From: Gemmatimonadales bacterium
GTDB taxonomy: Bacteria; Gemmatimonadota; Gemmatimonadetes; Gemmatimonadales; JACORV01
Direction of reading: 5' to 3'
Assembly (NCBI GenBank): GCA_035502185.1
Contig: DATJUT010000050.1
Coordinates: 1-64,000 of the forward strand
Length of the DNA stretch: 64,000 nucleotides
The notes beneath the pieces were generated by a model. It was not told the origin of the DNA, did no database searches, and saw nothing but the letters and a program-made list of their open reading frames with translations. A program made the position numbers and the translations under genes. Shown here piece after piece: positions 9,407 to 18,037 of this stretch. The number at the start of each line of letters is the position of its first letter. Within the stretch, counting starts at the first letter, position 1.

Positions 9407-9429
9407 GGGCGCGCCGTCGTGGCGCGCCC
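9407..9429 (-). promoter_or_regulatory. Hairpin between rpsO and pnp
   Basis: Perfect 9-bp GC inverted repeat (9407-9415 with 9421-9429) with a 5-base loop, 17 bases after the rpsO stop and about 40 before pnp, followed by only a weak T tract in the direction of transcription. In E. coli the same gap holds a terminator and an RNase III processing stem used for PNPase autoregulation; an equivalent role here is inferred. Confidence 0.5.
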
Positions 9430-9445
9430 CTCGAGCCGGCCTGGA

Positions 9446-9706
9446 CTAGTGACGCAGCCCCAGCTCGTCGATGAGCTGGCGGTACGCCACGAGATCCGTG
9501 CGCTTCAGGTACTCCAGCAGGCGGCGCCGGCGCCCGACCATCTTGATCAGGCCGAGCCGCCCGTGGTGGTCCTTGGCGTGCTGACGGAAGTGATCGGTCA
9601 GCGAGTTGATGCGGGCACTGAGGAGCGAGATCTGGACCCGGGTGGAGCCCGTGTCCTGCTCGTGCAGCCGATACTGGGCGGCAGCCGCCGCCTTGTCGTA
9701 ACTCAT
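9446..9706 (-). CDS. rpsO: 30S ribosomal protein S15
   Basis: 86-residue S15, complete. The conserved core [22 protein letters not shown] and the C-terminal LIDELGLRH are present. It binds 16S rRNA in the central domain and is translated just ahead of pnp, the order found in many bacteria. It is divergent from the Ser/Thr kinase gene. Confidence 0.96.
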   Translation of the reverse strand: MSYDKAAAAAQYRLHEQDTGSTRVQISLLSARINSLTDHFRQHAKDHHGRLGLIKMVGRRRRLLEYLKRTDLVAYRQLIDELGLRH

Positions 9707-9815
9707 GCGTTCCCCTGGATTGCCTGGCTCCCGTCACGCGGTTCCGGGAGCGATTCTCTAATTCCGCGTAGCAGTGTACTTTAACCGCGGTTCGACCCGA
9801 TCTCAAGGGGCACAA

Positions 9816-10715
9816 TTGCCGCTGGAACCCGACTCGCTCGTCGGCAGGACCGTCGGCCCGTACCACGCCACCGAGCTGCTCGGAGCGGGCGGGATGGCCT
9901 GGGTGGTCGCCGCCGCCCGGGGCGGCGGGCCGCCCGACGTGGCGCTCAAGGTCCTCAAGCCCAAGTACGCCCGGGACCCGCAGTTCACGGCCCGCTTCCT
10001 CAACGAAGCCACGATCGCCGGCGAGCTGCGCCACCCCAACATCATCCGCATCCTCGACGCCGGGCAGGACGGCGAAGTGGTCTACTTCGCGATGCCGCGA
10101 CTCGCCGCCTCGCTGGACGCGCGGCTCGAGGCGGCGGCCGCGCTGCCCGAGGCCGAGGTGACGCGCGCCGCCCGCGACGTGGCGCTGGGGATGGCGTTCG
10201 CCCACGAGGCCGGGATCGTCCACCGGGACATCAAGCCGCAGAACATCCTGTTCGACGCCGAGGGGCGCGCCGTGCTGACCGACTTCGGCATCGCGCGGAC
10301 CATCGCGTCCTACGTCTCGACCACCGGCAAGCAGCTCACCATCGGCACGCCGCACTACATCTCCCCGGAGCAGGCCCGCGGCCTCCCGCTCGACGGCCGC
10401 ACCGACGTCTACGCCCTCGGCGTGACGATGTACCGCGCCGCCACCGGCGAGCTGCCCTTCCGCGCGGGCGACTGGTTCGAGCTGGCGCGCCTCCACGTGG
10501 AGGAGCCGCCGGAGCCGCCCCGCAAGCGGCGGCCCGAGCTGTCACGGGCGTTCGAGAAGATCGTCCTGACCTGCATGGCCAAGGACCGGGACGAGCGCTA
10601 CGCGAGCGCCGGCGACCTGGCCGCGGACCTGGACGGACTGCTCTCGGGGAAGCGGAGCACGACCGAGGTGGCCATGGATGCGGTGAGGAAGATGCTGGGA
10701 CGGGGCGAGAAGTGA
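9816..10715 (+). CDS. Eukaryotic-like Ser/Thr protein kinase, soluble
   Basis: 299-residue Hanks-type kinase with all key motifs: glycine loop LLGAGGMAWVV, VALKVLK lysine, HRDIKPQNILF catalytic loop, DFG (LTDFGIAR) and SPE in the activation segment (PHYISPEQARG). Unusually short for a bacterial STPK: the kinase domain fills the protein, with no membrane helix, PASTA or other sensor domain. I choose the TTG at 9816 because AAGGGG lies 5 bases upstream and the kinase fold begins soon after; a GTG at 9774 would add 14 residues. Targets unknown. Its stop codon abuts a GTGAG/CTCAC repeat tract. Confidence 0.88.
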   Translation: MPLEPDSLVGRTVGPYHATELLGAGGMAWVVAAARGGGPPDVALKVLKPKYARDPQFTARFLNEATIAGELRHPNIIRILDAGQDGEVVYFAMPRLAASLDARLEAAAALPEAEVTRAARDVALGMAFAHEAGIVHRDIKPQNILFDAEGRAVLTDFGIARTIASYVSTTGKQLTIGTPHYISPEQARGLPLDGRTDVYALGVTMYRAATGELPFRAGDWFELARLHVEEPPEPPRKRRPELSRAFEKIVLTCMAKDRDERYASAGDLAADLDGLLSGKRSTTEVAMDAVRKMLGRGEK

Positions 10716-10872
10716 GAGGCGAAGGGCGAGAAGTGAGAGGTTCAGGTGAGACGTGAGAGGTGAGCGCCCCTCTCACGCTTCACGACTCCGCACCCCTCAC
10801 TTCGCTTCTCACCTCTCAGCTGCCCTCTCACCCCTCACTTGGACGTCTCACCTCTCACCTTTCACTTCTCAC
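10713..10872. repeat. Palindromic GTGAG/CTCAC repeat tract, copy 1
   Basis: About 160 bases between the convergent kinase and rseP genes. The left third is a run of degenerate GTGAGAG/GTGAGAC heptamers and the right two thirds a run of CTCTCAC/TCTCACC heptamers, so the arms are inverted copies able to fold into an imperfect long stem. The TGA stop codons of both flanking genes lie inside the first repeat of each arm. The same family recurs near 60.1-60.27 kb. It may serve as a bidirectional terminator. Confidence 0.75.
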
Positions 10873-12242
10873 TTGAACAACCGCAGCACGTCATTCCCCA
10901 GCGCCAGCACCATGATCCCCACCAGCACGAAGAACCCGATCTGCGTCAGGCGCTGACGCTGCTCGAGCGACAGCGGCCGGCCGCGCACGCCCTCGACGAA
11001 CAGGAACGCCAGATGCCCCCCGTCCAGGACCGGGATGGGCAGCAGGTTCAGGATCGCCAGGTTGATCGAGAACAGCGCCATGAAGGCGAGGAAATTGCGC
11101 AGGCCGGCCCGCGCCACCTCTCCCGCCAGCTGCCCCACGAGGATGGGGCCGCCGATGTCCCGGACCGACACCTGGCCCGTCACCAGGCCCTTGAGCGTGA
11201 ACAGGATGATGCCGCCCGCGGCGCCCGTCTGCCGGAGTCCCTCCCCGAGCGAGCCCAGCAAACCGAAGCGTTGCAGCGCGGGACCGATGCCGATGCGGCC
11301 GACGGTCAGCGTCTTGCCGGTGGCGGGATCCCGGGCCTGGGTCGGCTGCGGTGTGACCTCCACCCGCACCTCGCGACCCCCGCGCCCGACCACCAGGGCC
11401 AGCGGCCGGCCGGCGCTGCGCTCGATGACGCGCTGCATCAGCTCCCACGACGGGATGGCCTGCCCGCCCGCCGAGTCGATCCGGTCGCCCGGCTCGAGGC
11501 CCGCGGCCTCGGCGGGCCGCCCCGCCAGGACCTCGCCGATCACCGGCTCGTGCCACGGCGCCAGGGCACCGATCAGGGAGGCGCGGGCGTCCTTCTCCGA
11601 GCGCGGGACGTCGAGCAGGATCGGGGTCGCCCGGCCGGCGACCTCGATCGTGATCCGTGTGCCCGGCGCGGTGTACAGCTTCTGCTGGATCGCGCCCCAG
11701 CCCCTCATCGAGTCGCCGTTGATCCGGAGGATGCGGTCGCCCGGCCTGAGCGAGGCGAGTGCCGAGGCGCCGAGCGGCAGCGCGGTGCTGTCCACCGCGC
11801 CCACCGTCACGGTCGTGTCCACCGGCGTCCCGTACGCCCGGGCGATCACGCTGTAGACCAGCAGGGCGAACAGCGCGTTCATCACCACGCCGGCCGAGAT
11901 CACGAACACGCGCGCCCACAGCGGCTTGGCGTCGAAGGTCCGCTCCGGCGGCACCTCGGCCTCGACCCGCCCGCCCTCCACGGCGCCGGCCGCCCCCTCC
12001 TCCTCGACCCCGGCCATCTTCACGAACCCGCCGAACGGGATCCACGACAGGCAGTAGTCGGTCTCGCCGATCCTGATGCCGATCGGCGTCCGGGGTCCCA
12101 GGCCGAAGGAGAACCGCAGCACGGCGATTCCCACCGACTTGGCTGCGAGGAAGTGCCCCAGCTCGTGGACGAAGATGAGCACGCCGATGACGACGACGGC
12201 CCCGACGAGGTCGAGCAGCACCGGGCTCCAGTTCACGAGCAT
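10869..12242 (-). CDS. rseP: Site-2 protease RseP
   Basis: 457-residue intramembrane zinc metalloprotease. The first membrane helix carries HELGH (26-30); the third ligand is in the C-terminal LDGGH motif (PIPVLDGGHLAFLF). Between them lie periplasmic PDZ modules (one ends SAGGQAIPSWELMQRVIERS). Further membrane helices flank the C-terminal motif. Members cleave anti-sigma factors or remnant signal peptides in the inner membrane. ATG start overlaps the dxr stop by 10 bases, in the widespread uppS-cdsA-dxr-rseP order. Confidence 0.94.
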   Translation of the reverse strand: MLVNWSPVLLDLVGAVVVIGVLIFVHELGHFLAAKSVGIAVLRFSFGLGPRTPIGIRIGETDYCLSWIPFGGFVKMAGVEEEGAAGAVEGGRVEAEVPPERTFDAKPLWARVFVISAGVVMNALFALLVYSVIARAYGTPVDTTVTVGAVDSTALPLGASALASLRPGDRILRINGDSMRGWGAIQQKLYTAPGTRITIEVAGRATPILLDVPRSEKDARASLIGALAPWHEPVIGEVLAGRPAEAAGLEPGDRIDSAGGQAIPSWELMQRVIERSAGRPLALVVGRGGREVRVEVTPQPTQARDPATGKTLTVGRIGIGPALQRFGLLGSLGEGLRQTGAAGGIILFTLKGLVTGQVSVRDIGGPILVGQLAGEVARAGLRNFLAFMALFSINLAILNLLPIPVLDGGHLAFLFVEGVRGRPLSLEQRQRLTQIGFFVLVGIMVLALGNDVLRLFK

Positions 12243-13438
12243 CGCAGCAGCTCCGCGGCCCGGCGGCGCGCCCAGCCGTCGGCCTCCAGGACCGCCTCCA
12301 CGCTCGAGGCGTCTTTCACGATCTGCTCCTCCAGCACCCGCGCGATCACCTCGGCGATGCGGCCGAAGGGCGCCGCGCCCGCCAGGAACGCGGCCACGGC
12401 GACCTCGTTGGCCGCGTTGAACGCGGCCGGCGCCGATCCGCCGGCGCGCCCCGCCTGCATCCCGAGGGCCAGCGCGGGGAACACCTCGGTCCGCACCGGC
12501 TCGAAGGTCAGCGAACCCGCGGCCACGGGGTCGAAGCGCGTGATGCCGTCGTCGGCCACCCGCTCCGGATGGGTCAGGGCGTAGAGGATCGGCAGCTCCA
12601 TGTTGGGGAAGCCCAGCTGCGCCAGCACCGAGCCGTCCACGAACTCCACGAACGAGTGGATCACGGACTGCGGATGCACCACGGCCTCGATGCGGTCGTA
12701 CGGCAGGGCGAACAGGAAATGGGCCTCGATGACCTCCAGCGCCTTGTTGACCAGGGTCGCACTGTCCACCGTGATCTTACGCCCCATCCGCCAAGTCGGG
12801 TGGTTCAGGGCCTCGGCGACGGTCGCGTGCCGCACCCGCTCCGCCTCCCAGGCGTGAAACGGCCCGCCCGACGCGGTGAGGATCACCCGGCTGACGCCGG
12901 TGGGCCGGCGTCCGGTGACGCACTGGAGGATCGCCGAGTGCTCGGAGTCCACCGGCACGATCTCGCCGCCCTTCTCCCGGGCGGTCCGCATCACCAGCTC
13001 CCCCGCCATCACCAGCGTTTCCTTGTTGGCGAGCGCGACGCGCTTGCCGGCCGTGAGGGCCGCCAGGGTCGCCTCGAGACCGGCCGCGCCCACGATGCCG
13101 TTCAGCACCACGTCCACGTCCGGCCGGGTCACCGCCTCCACCAGGCAGGCCCGGCCCGCCCGCCACCCGTCCGACGCCTCGCCGTTGACCAGGCCCACGA
13201 ACGCCGGATGGAACGCCGCCGCCTGCGCCTCGAGCCGCTCCCGCTGCCCGAAGGCGGTGAGCGCCACGACCCGGAACCGGTCGCGCTGGCGCGCCAGCAC
13301 CTTGAGGGCGGAAGTGCCGATCGAGCCCGTGGACCCCAGCACCGCGACGCCGATGGTGGCACTCGTGCCAGGGCCGGATCCGGCGGGCGGCGCGACCACC
13401 CGCTCCTCTGCCGGTCGGCCTGCGTCCGGCGCGATCAC
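12233..13438 (-). CDS. dxr: 1-deoxy-D-xylulose 5-phosphate reductoisomerase
   Basis: 401-residue second enzyme of the MEP isoprenoid pathway (DXP to MEP with NADPH). Visible are the NADPH loop GSTGSIG, LANKETLVMAG, the metal/substrate segment PVDSEHSAI, and the C-terminal FNAANEVAV motif. The GTG at 13438 overlaps the cdsA stop by 4 bases; a second GTG at 13399 has GAGGAG close upstream and is an alternative. With the first start, about 28 residues precede the usual beginning of the fold, and this extension encodes a 42-base sequence that is nearly identical to one in ispA (57.7 kb). Confidence 0.95.
   Translation of the reverse strand: MIAPDAGRPAEERVVAPPAGSGPGTSATIGVAVLGSTGSIGTSALKVLARQRDRFRVVALTAFGQRERLEAQAAAFHPAFVGLVNGEASDGWRAGRACLVEAVTRPDVDVVLNGIVGAAGLEATLAALTAGKRVALANKETLVMAGELVMRTAREKGGEIVPVDSEHSAILQCVTGRRPTGVSRVILTASGGPFHAWEAERVRHATVAEALNHPTWRMGRKITVDSATLVNKALEVIEAHFLFALPYDRIEAVVHPQSVIHSFVEFVDGSVLAQLGFPNMELPILYALTHPERVADDGITRFDPVAAGSLTFEPVRTEVFPALALGMQAGRAGGSAPAAFNAANEVAVAAFLAGAAPFGRIAEVIARVLEEQIVKDASSVEAVLEADGWARRRAAELLRCS
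13355..13398. repeat. 42-base dispersed repeat, copy in dxr
   Basis: Read on the plus strand it begins GGTGGCACTCGTGCCAGGGC and continues through GGATCC to GCGGCGCGAC. Compared with 57660-57701 only two internal bases differ. It contains the interrupted palindrome TGGCAC-TC-GTGCCA. In dxr it is read on the minus strand as VAPPAGSGPGTSAT in the N-terminal extension. Confidence 0.8.
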
Positions 13439-14298
13439 GTGAGGCCCAGGATACGGAAGATCCCGGCCGTGACCGGGAGCACGAACAGCAGCGAGTCGAT
13501 GCGGTCCAGCATCCCGCCGTGCCCGGGGATCAGGGCGGAGCTGTCCTTGACCCCGACCTCCCGCTTGAGCAGCGACTCCGCCAGGTCGCCCGCCTGGCCG
13601 GTGACGCTGATCGCGGCGCCGGCCGCGAGCGCGGCCGCGAGCGGCAGTGAGCGCCCCAGGGGCTCGAGAATCCAGGTCCCGTAGAGCCAGGCCGAGAGCA
13701 GGGTCGCGACGAGGCCGGCCACCGCGCCCGCCCACGTCTTGCTCGGCGAGAGCGTCGGCGCCAGCTTCGGCCCGCCGATCACCTTGCCGCCGGCCATCGC
13801 GGCGGTGTCGCCGATCCAAGTGAGCGCGAGCGGGAAGAACAGCAGCGCCGTGCCGGTGGACGACTCGAGTCCCACCCCGCTCGGGTGCCGCAGCACGATC
13901 GCGAAGCACAGGAGCCCCGGCGCGTACAGCACGCCGAAGACGGTCACGGCCACGGCCGCCAGCGGGTGGCGGGCCGGCCCGCGGCGCCAGGCCGCGGCGG
14001 CGATCACCGCCAGCATCCACAGCGCGCCCAGGTAGATGGCCGGCTCGGCGAAGTGGATCTCGGAGCCCTTGGCCCAGAAGGTGGCGAGCGGGATCGCGGC
14101 GGCGGCGGCCAGTCCGGAGCGGCGCAGCGGATCGACGCCGCCCGCGGCGGCGAGGTCGTACAGCTCGCGCGTCGCGAGCACCCCGATCACGGCCAGCAGC
14201 CCGGCGAGGACCCAGCCCCCGACGTAGGCCGCGGCCGCGGCCACGGGGATGGCGACCGCGGAAAACGCGACGCGGCGTGTCAGCTGCGCGGCCGGCAT
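13435..14298 (-). CDS. cdsA: Phosphatidate cytidylyltransferase
   Basis: 287-residue multi-spanning membrane enzyme making CDP-diacylglycerol from phosphatidate and CTP. The C-terminal signature is complete (LLKREVGVKDSSALIPGHGG followed by MLDRID). At least six hydrophobic helices are visible. ATG at 14298 forms an ATGA overlap with the uppS stop, which decides the start; longer in-frame extensions upstream lie inside uppS. Confidence 0.95.
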   Translation of the reverse strand: MPAAQLTRRVAFSAVAIPVAAAAAYVGGWVLAGLLAVIGVLATRELYDLAAAGGVDPLRRSGLAAAAAIPLATFWAKGSEIHFAEPAIYLGALWMLAVIAAAAWRRGPARHPLAAVAVTVFGVLYAPGLLCFAIVLRHPSGVGLESSTGTALLFFPLALTWIGDTAAMAGGKVIGGPKLAPTLSPSKTWAGAVAGLVATLLSAWLYGTWILEPLGRSLPLAAALAAGAAISVTGQAGDLAESLLKREVGVKDSSALIPGHGGMLDRIDSLLFVLPVTAGIFRILGLT

Positions 14299-15044
14299 CA
14301 GGCCGTGACGCGACCGAACCGGCGCTCGCGCCCCTGGTAGTCGAGAATCGCCTCGAAGAGGTGCTGGCGGGTGAAGTCCGGCCACAGCACCGGCGTGATG
14401 TGCAGCTCGGTGTAGGCGAGCTGCCAGAGGAGGAAGTTGGAGATCCGCCGCTCGCCCGAGGTCCGCACCAGCAGGTCCGGGTCGGGGATGCCGGCGGTGT
14501 ACAGCCGCAGGCTCACGGCGTCCTCGTCCACGTCTTCGAGGGCCAGCCGTCCCTGGAGCACGTCCTCGGCGAGACGGCGCGCGGCCCGCGCGATCTCCGC
14601 GCGGCTCGAGTACGAGATGGCGAGGTTGAGGGCGAGCCGGGTGCCGCCGCGGGTCTGCGCCACCAGCCGGTCGACGGCCTCCCGCGCCTTGGGCGCCAGC
14701 CGGCCGAGATCGCCCAGGACGTGCGCCTCGACGCCGTTGGACCTCAGCTCGGCGGTTTCGCGGGCGATGTACTCCTCGAGCAGGGCCATCAGCGCGCCGA
14801 TCTCCATCGGCGGGCGGTTCCAGTTCTCCTCCGAGAACGCGAACAGCGTGAGCACCTCCACGCCCGCGGCGATGCAGCCCTCCACCGCCTCGCGCACCGC
14901 CTTCATCCCCTCGCGGTGGCCCACCGGCCGGGGCAGGTGGCGCTCCTGGGCCCAGCGGCCGTTGCCGTCCATGATCACGGCCACGTGCCGCGGGACCTCG
15001 CCGCCGGCGCGGATGCGATCGAGCAGCGGAGCGGCCTCGCTCAC
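14298..15044 (-). CDS. uppS: Undecaprenyl diphosphate synthase (cis-prenyltransferase)
   Basis: 248-residue UPP synthase with the catalytic MDGNGRWAQ motif, the FAFSEENWNRP segment and the RTSGERRISNFLLWQ signature. It extends farnesyl diphosphate with IPP to the C55 carrier used for peptidoglycan and O-antigen. The GTG start forms a GTGA overlap with frr. IspA, Dxs and Dxr for its precursors are all encoded in this window. Confidence 0.95.
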   Translation of the reverse strand: MSEAAPLLDRIRAGGEVPRHVAVIMDGNGRWAQERHLPRPVGHREGMKAVREAVEGCIAAGVEVLTLFAFSEENWNRPPMEIGALMALLEEYIARETAELRSNGVEAHVLGDLGRLAPKAREAVDRLVAQTRGGTRLALNLAISYSSRAEIARAARRLAEDVLQGRLALEDVDEDAVSLRLYTAGIPDPDLLVRTSGERRISNFLLWQLAYTELHITPVLWPDFTRQHLFEAILDYQGRERRFGRVTA

Positions 15045-15601
15045 ACCTCCATGATCTCCGCTTCCTTGGCCTTCACCATCTCGTCGACGTGCTTGACGTG
15101 GTCGTCGGTGACCTTCTGGAGGTCGTGGTCCGCCTTGCGCAGGTCGTCCTCGGAGACGTGCTCGATCTTCTTGAGCTGCTCCTTGGAGGTGTGGCGCGCG
15201 TGGCGCACGGCGACCTTGCCCTCCTCCGCCAGCTTGTGCACCACCTTCACCAGCTCGCGGCGGCGCTCCTCGGTGAGCGGCGGCAGCGGGACGCGGATGA
15301 TGCCGCTCTGGGTCACCGGGTTGAGGCCCAGGTCGCTCTCGCGCAGGGCCTTGTCGATCGCCCCCGTCAGCGACTTGTCCCACGGCGTCACCGTCAGCAG
15401 GCGCGCCTCCGGCGCGGCCACCGACGCCACCTGGTTCAGGGGCATCTCGTTGCCGTAGGCCGTGACCCGCACCAGGTCGAGGAGCGAGGTGGTGGCCTTG
15501 CCGCTGCGGATGGAGGCGAACTCGCGCCGCGTGCTTTCCATCGCCTTGTCCATCGCGGCGCGCGCCTGCTTCACGATGTCCTGCAGGTTCAACGTGGTCA
15601 T
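15041..15601 (-). CDS. frr: Ribosome recycling factor
   Basis: 186-residue RRF, full length. Opens with the three-helix bundle region ([20 protein letters not shown]), keeps the central domain II ([16 protein letters not shown]) and ends in a long helix. It splits post-termination ribosomes with EF-G. ATG at 15601 overlaps the pyrH stop as ATGA. Confidence 0.96.
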   Translation of the reverse strand: MTTLNLQDIVKQARAAMDKAMESTRREFASIRSGKATTSLLDLVRVTAYGNEMPLNQVASVAAPEARLLTVTPWDKSLTGAIDKALRESDLGLNPVTQSGIIRVPLPPLTEERRRELVKVVHKLAEEGKVAVRHARHTSKEQLKKIEHVSEDDLRKADHDLQKVTDDHVKHVDEMVKAKEAEIMEV

Positions 15602-16308
15602 CGCACGATGGTGCCGATGCGGTCGCCGTGGAGGATGCGCAGCACCGCGCCGGGCTGGTTGATGTTGAACACGTGAATCGGCAAGCCGTTGTCCTTGCAC
15701 AGCCCGAAGGCGTTGGCGTCCATGACGCCCAGGCCCTTGACCATGGCGTCGAGGAAGCTCACCTCGGGGATGAACTTGGCGGTCCGGTCCTGGCGCGGAT
15801 CGGCCGTGTAGACCCCGTCCACGTTGGTGCCCTTGAGCAGCGCCTGCGCCTCGATCTCCAGCGCGCGGAGCACCGCGGCGGTATCGGTCGAAAAATAGGG
15901 GTTTCCGGTCCCGCCCGCGAAGATGACCACCCGTCCCTTCTCGAGGTGGCGGATGGCGCGCCGGCGGATGTAGGGCTCGGCCAGCGCCTCCATCCGGATC
16001 GCGGTGAGGACCCGGGTGTCGACGCCCTTGCGCTCCAGGACGTCCTGGACGGCCAGGGCGTTGATGACCGTGGCCAGCATCCCCATGTAGTCGGCCGAGA
16101 CGCGGTCCATCCCCTCGCGGCTGGCCTCGGTGCCGCGGATGATGTTGCCGCCCCCGATCACCAGGCCGATGTCGACCCCCTCGGCGCGCACGGCCTTGAT
16201 CTCCTCGGCCAGCCGGTCGATCACCGCCAGGTCGAAGCCGAAGTCGCGCTCCCCGGCCAGCGCCTCGCCGGAGAGCTTGAGCAGCGCCCGGCGGTAGACG
16301 AGGCTCAC
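15598..16308 (-). CDS. pyrH: Uridylate kinase (UMP kinase)
   Basis: 236-residue hexameric bacterial-type UMP kinase of the amino-acid kinase fold: [11 protein letters not shown] phosphate loop, [10 protein letters not shown], and the UMP-binding [14 protein letters not shown] segment. Converts UMP to UDP with ATP. Stop and start overlap by 4 bases on both sides, between tsf and frr, the conserved bacterial order. Confidence 0.96.
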   Translation of the reverse strand: MSLVYRRALLKLSGEALAGERDFGFDLAVIDRLAEEIKAVRAEGVDIGLVIGGGNIIRGTEASREGMDRVSADYMGMLATVINALAVQDVLERKGVDTRVLTAIRMEALAEPYIRRRAIRHLEKGRVVIFAGGTGNPYFSTDTAAVLRALEIEAQALLKGTNVDGVYTADPRQDRTAKFIPEVSFLDAMVKGLGVMDANAFGLCKDNGLPIHVFNINQPGAVLRILHGDRIGTIVR

Positions 16309-16919
16309 ACGTCCTCTCCGAGCTGGTAGCGGGCGAAGCGCCGCACCATCACGTTCTCGCCGGTCTTGCCCGACAGCTCCTTGACCACCTCGCCCACCGT
16401 GCGCTTGTCGTCCTTCACGAACGGCTGGTCGAGCAGGACGGCCTCGGAGTAGAACTTCTTGAGCTTGCCCTCGACGATCTTGGCCCGGATCGCCTCCGGC
16501 TTGCCCTCCTGCGCCACCTGCTCCGTGTAGATGCGCCGCTCCCGCTCAACCACCTCCGCCGGGAGCTGGTCCGCGCTCACCGCCAGCGGGGCCGCGGCCG
16601 CGATGTGCATCGCCACGTCCCGGGCCAGCTGCTTGAAGTCGTCGGTGCGGGCCACGAAGTCCGTCTCGCAGTTGATCTCGACCAGGACGCCGATCTTCCC
16701 GCTGTGGTGCACGTAGGATTCCACCAGGCCCTGCTTCGCGGCGCGGCCGGCCCGCTGGTCGGCCCGCGCCACGCCGTGAGCCCGCAGCCACTCCGTGGCC
16801 CTGGCGAAGTCGCCGCCCGACTCCGCGAGCGCCTTCTTGCAGTCCATCATGCCGGCGCCGGTCTGCCGGCGCAGCTCCGCCACGTCCTTCGCACTGATGC
16901 TCGCCATTGTATCCGTCAT
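16305..16919 (-). CDS. tsf: Elongation factor Ts, short form
   Basis: 204-residue guanine-exchange factor for EF-Tu. It has the N-terminal UBA-like [16 protein letters not shown] and the TDFV exchange motif ([10 protein letters not shown]). At about 200 residues it lacks the second core subdomain of the 280-residue E. coli type and resembles the short Thermus/mycobacterial kind. Several ATGs lie near the start; I favour 16919, with GGAG 4 bases upstream, over 16928 or 16907. Preceded by a terminator-like hairpin that may lower its expression relative to rpsB. Confidence 0.94.
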   Translation of the reverse strand: MTDTMASISAKDVAELRRQTGAGMMDCKKALAESGGDFARATEWLRAHGVARADQRAGRAAKQGLVESYVHHSGKIGVLVEINCETDFVARTDDFKQLARDVAMHIAAAAPLAVSADQLPAEVVERERRIYTEQVAQEGKPEAIRAKIVEGKLKKFYSEAVLLDQPFVKDDKRTVGEVVKELSGKTGENVMVRRFARYQLGEDV

Positions 16920-16942
16920 GGTCTCCATCCGGGTTCGCCTGC

Positions 16943-16978
16943 AAAACCGCCGCCCGCCCGACCGGGCAGAGGCGGCGG
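16943..16978 (-). terminator. Terminator/attenuator-like hairpin between rpsB and tsf
   Basis: On the minus strand an 8-bp outer stem (CCGCCGCC with GGCGGCGG) encloses an inner 5-bp stem and is followed at once by TTTT. It lies after the rpsB stop and before tsf, so partial readthrough could set the S2 to EF-Ts ratio. Confidence 0.5.
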
Positions 16979-17005
16979 CGCTCCCACTCCGACCTGGCCC
17001 GCCCG

Positions 17006-17923
17006 CTACGCCGTGGCGTCCTCCGCCGCGGCCGACGGCACCGCGGGCGCCGGCGCCACGGGGGCCGGCGCGGCCACCTCGTCGGTCTTGATGCGCGCGA
17101 CGATCGCCTCGGGCTTGGGCCGCCGCTTGCGCCGCGGCCGCCGGCGCCGCTTCTCGGCGTCGGTCTCGCCGCCCTCGGTCGCGCCCGCGTCGGTCGAGTA
17201 GGCCGCGAAGTCCGTCTCCTCGGCCTCCTCGCGCGCCGGCATCCGGGCGCGGGCCTCGCCGATGGCGTCCGCCACCGCGCTGCTGATCAGCGACACCGAG
17301 CGGATCGCGTCGTCGTTGCCGGCGATCGGCACGGTGATGACGTCGGGGTCGGCGTTGGTGTCCACGATGGCGACCACGGGGATGCCGAGCTTGTTGGCCT
17401 CCGCGACCGCGATGCGCTCCTTCTTGGCGTCCACCACGAACAGCGCCCCGGGCAGGCGGCTCATGTTCTTCACGCCCGACAGGTTGCGCTCGAGCTTGAT
17501 CCGCTCCCGCTCCAGCAGCAGCTGCTCCTTCTTGGTGAAGAACTCGAAGCTGCCCTCTTCCTGGCCCTGCTCGAGGTCCTTCAGGCGGCGGATCTGCTTC
17601 TTGATGGTCGCGTAGTTGGTGAGCGTCCCGCCCAGCCACCGCTCGGTGACGAAGTAGGCGCCGCACCGCTCCGCGTCGACCTGGATGATCGCCTTGAGCT
17701 GCTTCTTGGTGCAGACGAACAGCACGCCCTCGCCGCGCAGCACCACCTCCCGCATCAGGTCCTGGGCGCGCTGCAGCTGCTTGATCGTCTTCTCGAGGTC
17801 GATGATGTAGATGCCGTTGCGCTCCGCGAAGATGAACCGCCGCATCTTCGGGTTCCAGCGGCGGGTCTGGTGCCCGAAGTGCACCCCCGCTTCCAGCAGC
17901 TCTTGAATCTCAGGAAAGGCCAT
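17006..17923 (-). CDS. rpsB: 30S ribosomal protein S2 with long C-terminal extension
   Basis: 305-residue S2; the conserved core (LLEAGVHFGHQTRRWNPKM, LFVCTKKQ, VVAIVDTNADPD) ends near residue 225. The remaining 80 residues are an acidic stretch, a strongly basic block (EKRRRRPRRKRRPKP) and an Ala/Pro tail, giving a protein well beyond the usual 230-260. First gene of the rpsB-tsf-pyrH-frr group. The 114-base leader toward rpsI contains a small hairpin at 17980-17994. Confidence 0.96.
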   Translation of the reverse strand: MAFPEIQELLEAGVHFGHQTRRWNPKMRRFIFAERNGIYIIDLEKTIKQLQRAQDLMREVVLRGEGVLFVCTKKQLKAIIQVDAERCGAYFVTERWLGGTLTNYATIKKQIRRLKDLEQGQEEGSFEFFTKKEQLLLERERIKLERNLSGVKNMSRLPGALFVVDAKKERIAVAEANKLGIPVVAIVDTNADPDVITVPIAGNDDAIRSVSLISSAVADAIGEARARMPAREEAEETDFAAYSTDAGATEGGETDAEKRRRRPRRKRRPKPEAIVARIKTDEVAAPAPVAPAPAVPSAAAEDATA

Positions 17924-18037
17924 GTGCTCCTGCGCCGTCGTTGGGGTTCATCGTCCACCGCCTTCCACTCCCGCCCGCATCCGCCACCGGCGGACACCCC
18001 AGGCGAGATCCAGCGGTGTGAGAGATGTCCTGCCCGT

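Noticed and set aside
10713-10872. CRISPR array
   Set aside because: Units are only about 7 bases, with no spacers, and switch orientation at the centre; no cas genes nearby.
13355-13398. Sigma-54 promoter (TGGCAC) in the 42-base repeat
   Set aside because: No TTGC at the right distance; the match is one arm of a palindrome inside a coding region.
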